NCBI RefSeq assembly: GCF_004348335.1
Contig: NZ_SMJW01000024.1
Span: 1 to 47,184 of the forward strand
Length of the DNA stretch: 47,184 nucleotides
Reading direction: 5' to 3'
From: Actinomadura bangladeshensis
GTDB lineage: Bacteria > Actinomycetota > Actinomycetes > Streptosporangiales > Streptosporangiaceae
The notes under the pieces were generated by a model. The model was given only the letters and a program-made list of their open reading frames with translations. It did not search any database and was not told where the DNA came from. The first letter of the stretch is position 1. Every line of letters begins with the position of its first letter. Shown here in pieces: positions 1-7,153 of this stretch. The position numbers and the translations under genes were made by a program.

Positions 1-1
1 G

Positions 2-976
2 GTGGTGGGCGCGCTGCTCGGCATCGCGGCCGTCACCCGGACGGTCGGCGTGCCACTGTTCCTGATCGTCGTCCTGTACCTGCTGGTGCGCCGGACGAGG
101 TGGCCCGCGTACGTGGCGCTCGCGGTGACGTTCCTGCTGCCGGTGGGCGCGTACGCCACCTGGTTTCAGCAGGAGCACGGCCGTTTCGGGATGACCGGGG
201 TGGACGGCATCTTCCTGTGGGGACGGACGGCCGCGTTCGCCGACTGCGACGCGCACACGCCGCCCCCCGACCTGGCGAGCCTGTGCCCGTACGGGGCGAA
301 GGAGAACCGGCCCGCGTCGTCCCACCAGATCTGGGAGGCCAATTCGCCGACCGGGTGGTCCAACGGGCGGGCGTTCGACCCGGAGACCAACGCGCGGGCG
401 CAGCGGTTCGCGCTGTGGGCGATCCGGAACCAGCCGCTCGACTACGCGCGGGTCGTCTCGTACGACTTCTTCGTCCGGACGTTCTCCTGGCACCGGTCGC
501 AGTATCCGACGGTCGGGACGGAGGCCAGGTACCACTTCCCGACGAAGCCGACCGCGCGCAAGCCCGACCTGCCGGTGCTGGGCGGCGGTGACCGGCGGAC
601 GGTCGTGTACGAGTACTCGCACGGCACCGGACGCACGCACATCGTCGACCCCTACGCCGGTGTGATGCGCGGCTACCAGGAGCGGGTGAGCGTGCCCGGG
701 ACGGTGCTCGGGGTCGTTCTGCTCATCGGCGCGGCCGGGATCGTGCGGCGGCGGGCGCGCGCGCGGACCGCGCTCTTCTGGACGTCCGGGGTCGCTCTGC
801 TGGCCATCCCGCCGATCACGGTCGATTTCGACTACCGCTACATGCTGCCCGCGCTGCCGTTCGCCTGCTTCGCCGCCGCGATGGCCTGGGGCCGCCGGGC
901 CCCGGAGGCCGCTCCCGGGCCGGCGCCGGAACCGGCCGGAGAGGCGGAGCGGGCGGTGCAGCCGGCCGACGCCTGA
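2..976 (+). CDS. Membrane glycosyltransferase-like protein, 5' truncated by the window edge
   Basis: The open frame runs in from the left edge, so the N-terminus is missing; about 324 residues remain. Hydrophobic stretches lie near residues 15-29 and 34-53, then a long soluble region (about 60-230), then three more near 232-247, 258-273 and 281-293. This topology, with the C-terminal motif FDYRYMLPALPF (tyrosines and a proline just before the last membrane segment), resembles actinobacterial ArnT/PMT-like (GT39/GT-C) membrane glycosyltransferases or uncharacterised mannosyltransferase-like proteins. The catalytic N-terminal loop with the expected acidic residues lies outside the window, so the family cannot be confirmed. 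The tail (about 300-324) is Ala/Pro/Glu-rich and looks disordered. Confidence 0.6.
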   Translation: MVGALLGIAAVTRTVGVPLFLIVVLYLLVRRTRWPAYVALAVTFLLPVGAYATWFQQEHGRFGMTGVDGIFLWGRTAAFADCDAHTPPPDLASLCPYGAKENRPASSHQIWEANSPTGWSNGRAFDPETNARAQRFALWAIRNQPLDYARVVSYDFFVRTFSWHRSQYPTVGTEARYHFPTKPTARKPDLPVLGGGDRRTVVYEYSHGTGRTHIVDPYAGVMRGYQERVSVPGTVLGVVLLIGAAGIVRRRARARTALFWTSGVALLAIPPITVDFDYRYMLPALPFACFAAAMAWGRRAPEAAPGPAPEPAGEAERAVQPADA

Positions 977-1044
977 TCCGCGCCTCTTGCATCCCCACCC
1001 GCCATACGTGAGACTTCCTCACATTCTTGGGCGGGAGGGCGCAG

Positions 1045-2919
1045 ATGATGTCGCGTATCCGGTGGGACGTCCTGCTGGGCGTCGTCGTGCTGGCGGACGT
1101 GGTGCTCGTCTTCCTGCCGTCGCTGATCACGCTGGTCGGCAAGGCGGGAGAGACGCCGGCCGAGGTCATGGGCGCGTACGCGCTGGTGTGGTTCGTGGCC
1201 GCGTTCCTGACCGTCCCGTTGGCCCGGTTCGTCCCGGGGTCGTGGCTCGTCGCCGGGGGCGGGGGCCTGCTGGTCGCCGCCCGGCTGGTGCTGCAGGGCA
1301 CGGACGGCGGTGACGCCCAGCTCTACGCGGCCAGCGCGGGGCTGCTCGGCGGGCTGGTGTGGCTGACCGCGACCGCGATGACCGTCCGGGACGCGGCGCC
1401 GGTGATGACGGGCTTCGCGGGCGGGCTCGCGGTGGCGGCGGCGCTGCACGCGGCGATCGAGGGCATCGACCTGGTGTGGCGGGCGGGCGTCGTGCCCTGG
1501 CTGCTGCTCGCCGTCTACCTGGCACTGTTCGTCTTCGCGCTGACCCGGCGGCCTTCGGACGGCGGCCTGGAAGCACCCGCCGAGCCGGAAGCGCCGGGCG
1601 CGCCCCGGATCTGGCTGGCCGCGGGGCCCGCGTTCCTTCTGTGGGGCATCTACACGGGCAACGCGGCGCACGCGCAGGCCAGCGCGGGATGGTCCGGGGG
1701 CGTCGCGGCGGCGGTCGTGGCGGGCGCGGCCGTCCTGTCGGTGACGGTCGCGGCCCGTCCCCGGTTCTGGACGCGGCATCCCCTCGTCCCGGCGGCCGGG
1801 CTCGTCCTGTCGGCGGTCGGGTTCGCCGCCGGGCGGGCCACGGTGGACGGCGTCCACGGCGTCTCCCCCGGCTGGACGGTCGGCGCCCAGGTGCTCGGGC
1901 AGTTCGCGCTCGCGGGTTGCCTCGGGTGGGCCGCGTCCGTCCCCGGCCCCGACCGGCCCGGCAGGCGCGGGACGGCGATGGCGGGCGGCTGGCTGCTGTT
2001 CGTCGTGCTGATGTTCGCCTACTACTCCGCGTACGACCTCGGCACGCCGAACCGCTGGGTGCCGGTCGTGACGGCGTTCGGAGTCGCCCTGCTGGTCGTC
2101 CGCGCCCCGGCACCGCGGCGCGAGAACGGCCTGGAGGTCTGGGCCGCGGGCGCGGCGGCCGTCGCCGTGCTGGCGGTCGCGGCCGTCCCGCTGTGGCGCG
2201 ACACCGGGCCGGGTCGGCGGCCGGTCGACGACGGCCTGCGCGTCGCCGCCTACAACGTGCGGATGGGCTACGGCCTGGACGGGACGATGACCGTCACTCA
2301 GCAGGCCGATGTCCTGCGGGCCATGCGCCCGCACGTGGTCGTCCTCGGCGAGGTCGACCGGGCGTGGCTGCTGAACGGGGGCCGCGACTCACTGCGGCTG
2401 CTCGCCGAGCGGCTCGGGATGCGCGCGATCTGGGCACCGGCCGGGGACGAAGTGTGGGGCGACGCGCTGCTCACCGATCTGCCGGTCACGTCCGTCCGGA
2501 ACACGCCGCTGGTGAAGGGCGGGCCGACCGGCGCGCAGGCCCTCTCGGTCGGGCTGCGCTGGCAGGGCCGCGACCTCACGGTGATCGCCACCCACACGCA
2601 GCCGCCCCCGGACTGGTCGGACCTCGGGCAGGCCGAGCAGCTCGCCGGCCTCGTCCGTGACGCCGGGAAGGACGGCCGCCAGGTCGTCCTCGCCGGGGAC
2701 CTCAACCTGGAGCCGGGCACCCGGCCGTGGCACACGCTGATGGGGGCGGGGCTGACCGACGCGCTGGCGTCGTCCCGTCCGTTCGCGACGCCGGTGACGG
2801 GGTCGGCGCCGATCGACCACATCCTGGTCACGCCCGGCCTCGCGGGGCACGACGCGACGAACGAGGACGTCTCCTACTCCGACCACCCCGCGATCGCCGT
2901 GACACTCACCGCCAAATGA
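1045..2919 (+). CDS. Polytopic membrane protein with C-terminal endonuclease/exonuclease/phosphatase (EEP) domain
   Basis: The protein has about 624 residues. Roughly the first 385 are a chain of about ten hydrophobic segments. The last 240 are an EEP-fold domain with the family's landmarks in order: AAYNVRMG (Asn), GEVDRAW (metal-binding Glu), ATHTQ, GDLNLEPG (Asp/Asn catalytic pair), IDHILV and the final YSDHPA (Asp-His). EEP proteins cleave phosphodiester or phosphoester bonds; the membrane-tethered version probably acts outside the cytoplasm on a lipid or nucleic-acid substrate, which is inference. The ATG pair at 1045/1048 is preceded by GGGAGGG (1033-1039), a good ribosome site. The frame is open to a TTG at 1027, but that would place the start before the ribosome site. 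No partner gene is obvious. Confidence 0.8.
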   Translation: MMSRIRWDVLLGVVVLADVVLVFLPSLITLVGKAGETPAEVMGAYALVWFVAAFLTVPLARFVPGSWLVAGGGGLLVAARLVLQGTDGGDAQLYAASAGLLGGLVWLTATAMTVRDAAPVMTGFAGGLAVAAALHAAIEGIDLVWRAGVVPWLLLAVYLALFVFALTRRPSDGGLEAPAEPEAPGAPRIWLAAGPAFLLWGIYTGNAAHAQASAGWSGGVAAAVVAGAAVLSVTVAARPRFWTRHPLVPAAGLVLSAVGFAAGRATVDGVHGVSPGWTVGAQVLGQFALAGCLGWAASVPGPDRPGRRGTAMAGGWLLFVVLMFAYYSAYDLGTPNRWVPVVTAFGVALLVVRAPAPRRENGLEVWAAGAAAVAVLAVAAVPLWRDTGPGRRPVDDGLRVAAYNVRMGYGLDGTMTVTQQADVLRAMRPHVVVLGEVDRAWLLNGGRDSLRLLAERLGMRAIWAPAGDEVWGDALLTDLPVTSVRNTPLVKGGPTGAQALSVGLRWQGRDLTVIATHTQPPPDWSDLGQAEQLAGLVRDAGKDGRQVVLAGDLNLEPGTRPWHTLMGAGLTDALASSRPFATPVTGSAPIDHILVTPGLAGHDATNEDVSYSDHPAIAVTLTAK

Positions 2920-2968
2920 GTACATGAGCGGATATCGGGCGGTCGGCACCGTCCAAGATCATGGACGC

Positions 2969-3724
2969 ATGCGCCGACTCGCGATCCTCCTGCTCCCCGC
3001 CCTGCTGGCCGTCGGCTGCGGCCACGTCCCCTCCTCGGCGAAGAGCAACTCGACCGAGGACCCGGCCACCGCGAACGCGCGGAAGGCCGCCGACAGCGCC
3101 GGCGACAAGATCTACACCGCCCGGGTGTGGCCGGCGCGGGACCTGGCGCGCCGGGCGACGGACATCGACGGCGTCGAGGTCATGCGCGTGCGGGGCACCT
3201 CGACCGCCGGGACGGGTGTCGCCCTCGTCGTCCGTGTCTCGGGGACGGGCCCGGAACCCGGGCCGTTCCCCGGCGCGACCGTGACCGTGCAGCGCTGCTT
3301 CCAGATGCGGTTCTCGACGACGACCGAATGGCGCGACTACGCGACCCGCCTGGTGGACTGCCCGCCGGGGGAGCCCATGGATTTCGGGCCGTGGCCGAAG
3401 ACTCCCGAAATCCCGGAGAAGAAGCTGCGGAAGGCGCTGCCGCGCGTCCCGGCCGGGGGCAGTGCGGACGAGGCGAAGGTCCGGGCCGCGGTCGCGTCGC
3501 TGCGTCTCGACCCGGCGATCACCCGCGAGTTCATGACCGAAGGGGACACCGTCGGCCTGGTGCTGAAGGTCAGGCCGTACCTGTCGGACGCGCTCGACTG
3601 CGTCCTCGCCCGCGTCGCGCCGGGACGCACCAGCGTGTGGTCACCGCCCCGGATCCAGCGCATGCTCGGCGAGGGCGGATGCAGCGCCGGCAACGCCGTC
3701 CACCCGATGCCACCGCCGCACTAA
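2969..3724 (+). CDS. Putative lipoprotein of unknown function
   Basis: A 251-residue protein beginning MRRLAILLLPALLAVGCGH. Short positive n-region, hydrophobic core and an AVGC lipobox with Cys17 predict export and lipidation. The ATG at 2969 is chosen because it gives exactly this signal; the frame is open upstream but the extension is not signal-like. The mature part has several spaced cysteines (RCFQM, VDCPPG, LDCVL, GGCSAG), so disulfides are possible. I recognise no domain. Its stop codon overlaps the stop of the convergent YjbR-family gene in the four bases CTAA (3721-3724). Confidence 0.65.
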   Translation: MRRLAILLLPALLAVGCGHVPSSAKSNSTEDPATANARKAADSAGDKIYTARVWPARDLARRATDIDGVEVMRVRGTSTAGTGVALVVRVSGTGPEPGPFPGATVTVQRCFQMRFSTTTEWRDYATRLVDCPPGEPMDFGPWPKTPEIPEKKLRKALPRVPAGGSADEAKVRAAVASLRLDPAITREFMTEGDTVGLVLKVRPYLSDALDCVLARVAPGRTSVWSPPRIQRMLGEGGCSAGNAVHPMPPPH

Positions 3725-4065
3725 AGGCCGCCGAGACGGGCGGCGGCGACCTTCTTCGGAACGACCATCCGCCACGCCTCGATGACCAGTTCCCGCATTT
3801 CGGGTTCGTCGAGCGCGGACGTCCACGCGTGGACCCAGTTGAAGCGCATATCGGATTCACGGGGAAGATGGAATTTCTCCGGCTCGGAGGCCACCAGCGC
3901 CTCGCGCTCCTCCTTCGGGAACGCGAAGCCCATCACGGTCTCGTCCCGCGAGAAGGCGACATAGACGATGGACCCGACGCGGAACTTCACCTGGTCCCTG
4001 ATGAGGTGCTCCGACGTGCGCGGCAGCGTCCTCGCGAGCGCCCGCACCTGCTCGACAGTGATCAT
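3721..4065 (-). CDS. MmcQ/YjbR family protein
   Basis: A 114-residue protein with the YjbR (CyaY-like fold) pattern: an N-terminal helix with LPRTSEH, VKFRVGSIVYVAF, a central acid-rich turn around FPKEEREAL, and the terminal WRMVVPKK segment. Family members are small putative DNA-binding proteins of unknown biochemical role. The ATG at 4065 has a strong AGGAGG-type site just upstream (complement of 4070-4076), which fixes the start. It diverges from the conflict operon with only 71 nt between the two start codons, and converges on the lipoprotein gene with overlapping stops. Confidence 0.8.
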   Translation of the reverse strand: MITVEQVRALARTLPRTSEHLIRDQVKFRVGSIVYVAFSRDETVMGFAFPKEEREALVASEPEKFHLPRESDMRFNWVHAWTSALDEPEMRELVIEAWRMVVPKKVAAARLGGL

Positions 4066-4123
4066 CGTGTCCTCCTCTGGCCGCCCTCCCTCGAGCAAAC
4101 CATGCCCCATCGCATGATCTTGA

Positions 4124-4129
4124 TAGATT
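4124..4129 (+). promoter_or_regulatory. Candidate -10 element (TAGATT) for a leaderless operon transcript
   Basis: TAGATT fits the actinobacterial -10 pattern TAnnnT. It ends 7 nt before the GTG at 4137, so transcription would start at or next to the start codon. No Shine-Dalgarno sequence precedes this GTG, which agrees with a leaderless mRNA. No convincing -35 hexamer is visible. Confidence 0.45.
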
Positions 4130-4136
4130 TGCCCGC

Positions 4137-4487
4137 GTGAACGAACTGGTCCGCTGGCAGACCGAGCACGGCACCATCGTCGTGGAGAGCGACGACCGGG
4201 AACCCGGATTCGATTCGGTGTCCCGCACCGGGGAGATCTTCCGCGAGGCCGCGGGCAAGTTCGAGGACGCCTTCGACAACGTCCGGGAGGCGGCCCAGTC
4301 GGCACTCGCGGCGCTGCGCGGCGGCGACCTGAACCCCGACGCGGTCGAGCTGGAGTTCGGCGTCAAGCTCAACGCGGCGGCCGGTGCCGTCATCGCGAAG
4401 ACTTCCGTCGAGGGGCACCTCAAGGTCAAGATGACGTGGGGGCGGCCGGGCGCGGCGGCCGGGACCGGAGCCGCGGAGGGGGCGTAG
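4137..4487 (+). CDS. Trypsin-co-occurring domain 1 (CU044_2847-like) protein
   Basis: A 116-residue cytoplasmic protein. The pattern is an N-terminal beta hairpin (VRWQTEHGTIVVES), a helical centre with a regular heptad-like run (IFREAAGKFEDAFDNVREAAQ), then VELEFGVKLNAAAGAVIAKTSVEGHLKVKMTW. The VELEFGVKL...G..VAK core is characteristic of the CU044_2847 / Trypco1 family, named because its genes sit next to trypsin-like proteases in predicted bacterial conflict systems. The next gene is exactly such a protease, 8 nt downstream. Biochemical function is unknown; a regulatory or adaptor role for the protease is the usual inference. Start GTG at 4137, apparently leaderless. The tail after residue 105 is Gly/Ala-rich and looks disordered. 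Confidence 0.85.
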   Translation: MNELVRWQTEHGTIVVESDDREPGFDSVSRTGEIFREAAGKFEDAFDNVREAAQSALAALRGGDLNPDAVELEFGVKLNAAAGAVIAKTSVEGHLKVKMTWGRPGAAAGTGAAEGA

Positions 4488-4495
4488 CGGGGGTC

Positions 4496-6181
4496 GTGGA
4501 CGACTGGCAGTGGCGCGCCTGGGTCGGCCACCCGTCCGGCGGCAAGCTCGGCGCGGCGTTCCTCATCACCGCGAACCGGCTGCTGACCTGCGCCCACACC
4601 GTCCGGGGGCTGGAGGAGGCGCGCATCGGATTCCCGGGCCTGGCCGAAGACCTGCCCGCCAAGGTCATCCGGTGCGGTGACTGGGAGCGCGAAGGCGACC
4701 CCGGCGACGTCGCCGTCCTCGAACTGGCCCGGCCCGTCCCCTACGAGCCCGCACGGCTCGCCGACCCCGGCGACCTCCACGAGCACACGGTCGCCGCACG
4801 GACGTTCGCCGTCTGCGGCTTCCCCCGGCGGGCGGACCAGAACGAGCGGCACGCGACCGTGACGACGTCCCCGCACCGGGGCATGCGGCGCGAATGGTGG
4901 GAGCTGAAGACCGGGCCGGGCGACTGGCTGGAGGAGGGCTACAGCGGGTCGGCGGTGTACGACGCGGACACCGGCGAGGTCATCGGCATGGTGACGAACG
5001 CCGAACTCCGCTACGGCGACCGCGCCGACCTCGGGTGGATGCTCCCCCTCCCGCACATCCGTACCTACTGGGAGGAACTGGACGACCTGCTGCCGCTGCG
5101 CTGGCTCACCCCGGACGCGCGCCGCGAGCTGCGGGAATTGCTGCGCGGCGTCCGCTTCACCGATCCGCTCGCCGCCGACCTCGAACGGATCACCGGACGG
5201 CGGGTGCCCGGCGGGTTCCGGTCCGCGTGGGGGTCGGTGCGGTACGTCGCGGAAGGGTGGGCGGAGGAGCGGCTCGTCCGCTATGTCGCGGCGCTCGGCC
5301 CGCACCTGCCGGATCCGGCGCGCGGGCGGCTCACCACCTGGTCGGCCCGGCATCTGCGCGGCACGGCCCCGGCTCCGGCCGCGGCCCCGGCGGTGCGGCC
5401 GGGGCCCGCGTCGGTGATCGTCCGGCTGGAGCGGGTCACGTTCGGCAATGCCTTCGACGTGACCGTGCACACCTGGGTCGACGGCGCCGCGGGCGCCTCC
5501 CTGCCCACCGAGCGGGTGCCGGAGCGCGGCGTGCGGGCGGCGGTCGAGGCGGGCGTGGCGGCGCTGGCGCCCGCGCTGTTCGACCGCGACTGGATGATCG
5601 AGTTCGCGGTGCCGGAGGGCTGGCTCGGCAAGCCGTTCGAGCAGTGGTACCTCGACCCGCGCAAAAGGATCCCGATGCGCCGGTATCCGGTGGTCGTGCG
5701 GGACGTGGACCGGTTGCGGCCCGACTCGATCCGGCGCGGCCTGGCCCACCACCGCTGGCGGCTGCTGACCGAGCGCGGCCGCAGCGACCCGCGCCCCATC
5801 GCCTGCGACGCGCCGCGCAAGGCCCGCGAGTTCGAGGAGTGGCTGGAGGCGAACGTCGACTTCTGCGTGCTCGTCTACGGGTCGCGTCCGGTCAGGGGCT
5901 GGCTGACGGCCGCGCTGAACAACGGCATTCCGGTCATGCTGTGGACGCGCACGCCGTGCGACGCGCCGTCCCATGGCGACTGCCGCGGGCACCGCGTCCT
6001 GGACGAGTTGACCGCCGCGATCTGCGACGAGCACCCGATCGACCTGCCCCAGGTGGCGCTCGCCCTGCGCAAGGCCGCGCTCCTCGCCCCCAAGGACGAG
6101 CCGCACTGCGGACGCGACCTCACGCTGCTGTGGGACGACCCGTCCCGGCTTCCCGATCCCCCGCTCGCCATGGAGGTATAG
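4496..6181 (+). CDS. Trypsin-like serine protease fused to a VMAP-C-like domain
   Basis: A 561-residue protein without a signal peptide, so likely cytoplasmic. Residues about 10-205 form a trypsin-like fold with the triad His34 (TCAHTV), Asp71 (DVAVLEL) and Ser150 (GYSGSAV). The residue before the serine is Tyr, not the usual Asp. Residues about 210-300 are a small helical linker domain, possibly an effector-associated adaptor. Residues about 305-561 match the VMAP-C pattern: IVRLERVTF, IEFAVPEGWLGKPFEQW, RYPVVVRDVDR, W..RW, then a helical end with GIPVMLW. VMAP-C domains occur in MoxR-associated conflict proteins. The GTG at 4496 is preferred, as earlier starts in the frame overlap the previous gene. 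MoxR follows with no gap. Confidence 0.85.
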   Translation: MDDWQWRAWVGHPSGGKLGAAFLITANRLLTCAHTVRGLEEARIGFPGLAEDLPAKVIRCGDWEREGDPGDVAVLELARPVPYEPARLADPGDLHEHTVAARTFAVCGFPRRADQNERHATVTTSPHRGMRREWWELKTGPGDWLEEGYSGSAVYDADTGEVIGMVTNAELRYGDRADLGWMLPLPHIRTYWEELDDLLPLRWLTPDARRELRELLRGVRFTDPLAADLERITGRRVPGGFRSAWGSVRYVAEGWAEERLVRYVAALGPHLPDPARGRLTTWSARHLRGTAPAPAAAPAVRPGPASVIVRLERVTFGNAFDVTVHTWVDGAAGASLPTERVPERGVRAAVEAGVAALAPALFDRDWMIEFAVPEGWLGKPFEQWYLDPRKRIPMRRYPVVVRDVDRLRPDSIRRGLAHHRWRLLTERGRSDPRPIACDAPRKAREFEEWLEANVDFCVLVYGSRPVRGWLTAALNNGIPVMLWTRTPCDAPSHGDCRGHRVLDELTAAICDEHPIDLPQVALALRKAALLAPKDEPHCGRDLTLLWDDPSRLPDPPLAMEV

Positions 6182-7153
6182 GTGCCCGACTGGCTGCTCT
6201 ACACCGGGAGCCGTCGCCCGCACGACGGCATCGACCGGCTGCCTCCACCGCCGCCCTGGCGCGCGTTCGACGGCGAGCCCGTGCTGCCGTCCCCGGACGG
6301 TTCGTCCGGGAACGAGCATCAGGCGACAACGTACCGGCCGTCGGACGATGCCGTGCAGCAGGTCAATGCCGCGTTGTATCTCCGCCGGCCGCTGCTGGTG
6401 ACAGGCCCGCCCGGTACTGGGAAATCCACGCTGGCTTACGCGGTGGCCCACGAACTGGGTCTCGGGCCCGTCCTGCACTGGCCCATCACCAGCCGGACCA
6501 CACTGCGCGACGGCCTCTATCAGTACGACCCGCTGACCCGGCTGTACTCGGCGGGACGGGACAACGCGCCGGCCGACGAGGACATCGGCCGCTACATCCG
6601 CCTCGGCCCGCTCGGAACGGCGCTCCTCCCCTATGGGCGGCCCCGGGTGCTGCTCGTGGACGAGATAGACAAGAGCGACATCGACCTGCCCAACGACCTG
6701 CTCACCATCTTCGAGAAGGGCGAGTACGAACTGCCGGAACTGACCCGGCGCGCCGACCCGACGGCCGAGGTCATGACCGCCGACGGGCCGGGCTCCCGGG
6801 TGACCGTCACGGCCGGGACCGTCCGCTGCAACGCCTTTCCCCTGGTCGTGATGACCAGCAACGGCGAGCGCGAGTTCCCGCCCGCGTTCCTGCGCCGATG
6901 CGTCACCGTGGAACTGCGGCAGCCTTCGGGACAGGCCGAGCTGGCGGCGATCGTGCGGGAGCACCTGGGGCCGCTGGCCGACCAGAGCGACGACCTCGTC
7001 CGCCGCTTCTTCGAGCGGTCGTCGTCGGGCACTCTGGCGACCGACCAGCTCCTCAACGCCGTCTACCTGTGCCGCCACGCCGACACCGAGGACCGCCGCG
7101 CCCTGGCCGACCGCATCATGCCCTACCTGACCGGCCCGGCCGATGACGATTGA
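6182..7153 (+). CDS. MoxR-type AAA+ ATPase
   Basis: A 323-residue AAA+ protein. After a variable N-terminal 45 residues, the ATPase core shows Walker A GPPGTGKST (75-83, Lys81), Walker B LLVDEIDKSD (Asp160, Glu161), the sensor-1 region VVMTSNGEREFP, and the arginine-finger segment PAFLRRCVTVEL, followed by a helical lid. The VDEIDKSD...LLTIFEKGEYELPEL signature is MoxR-like. MoxR ATPases remodel or assemble vWA-domain partners; the obvious partner is the next gene, whose N-terminus carries a vWA-like fold. The GTG start directly abuts the protease stop, with GGAGG at 6172-6176. The end overlaps the next gene by 11 nt, so translation is probably coupled. Confidence 0.92.
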   Translation: MPDWLLYTGSRRPHDGIDRLPPPPPWRAFDGEPVLPSPDGSSGNEHQATTYRPSDDAVQQVNAALYLRRPLLVTGPPGTGKSTLAYAVAHELGLGPVLHWPITSRTTLRDGLYQYDPLTRLYSAGRDNAPADEDIGRYIRLGPLGTALLPYGRPRVLLVDEIDKSDIDLPNDLLTIFEKGEYELPELTRRADPTAEVMTADGPGSRVTVTAGTVRCNAFPLVVMTSNGEREFPPAFLRRCVTVELRQPSGQAELAAIVREHLGPLADQSDDLVRRFFERSSSGTLATDQLLNAVYLCRHADTEDRRALADRIMPYLTGPADDD

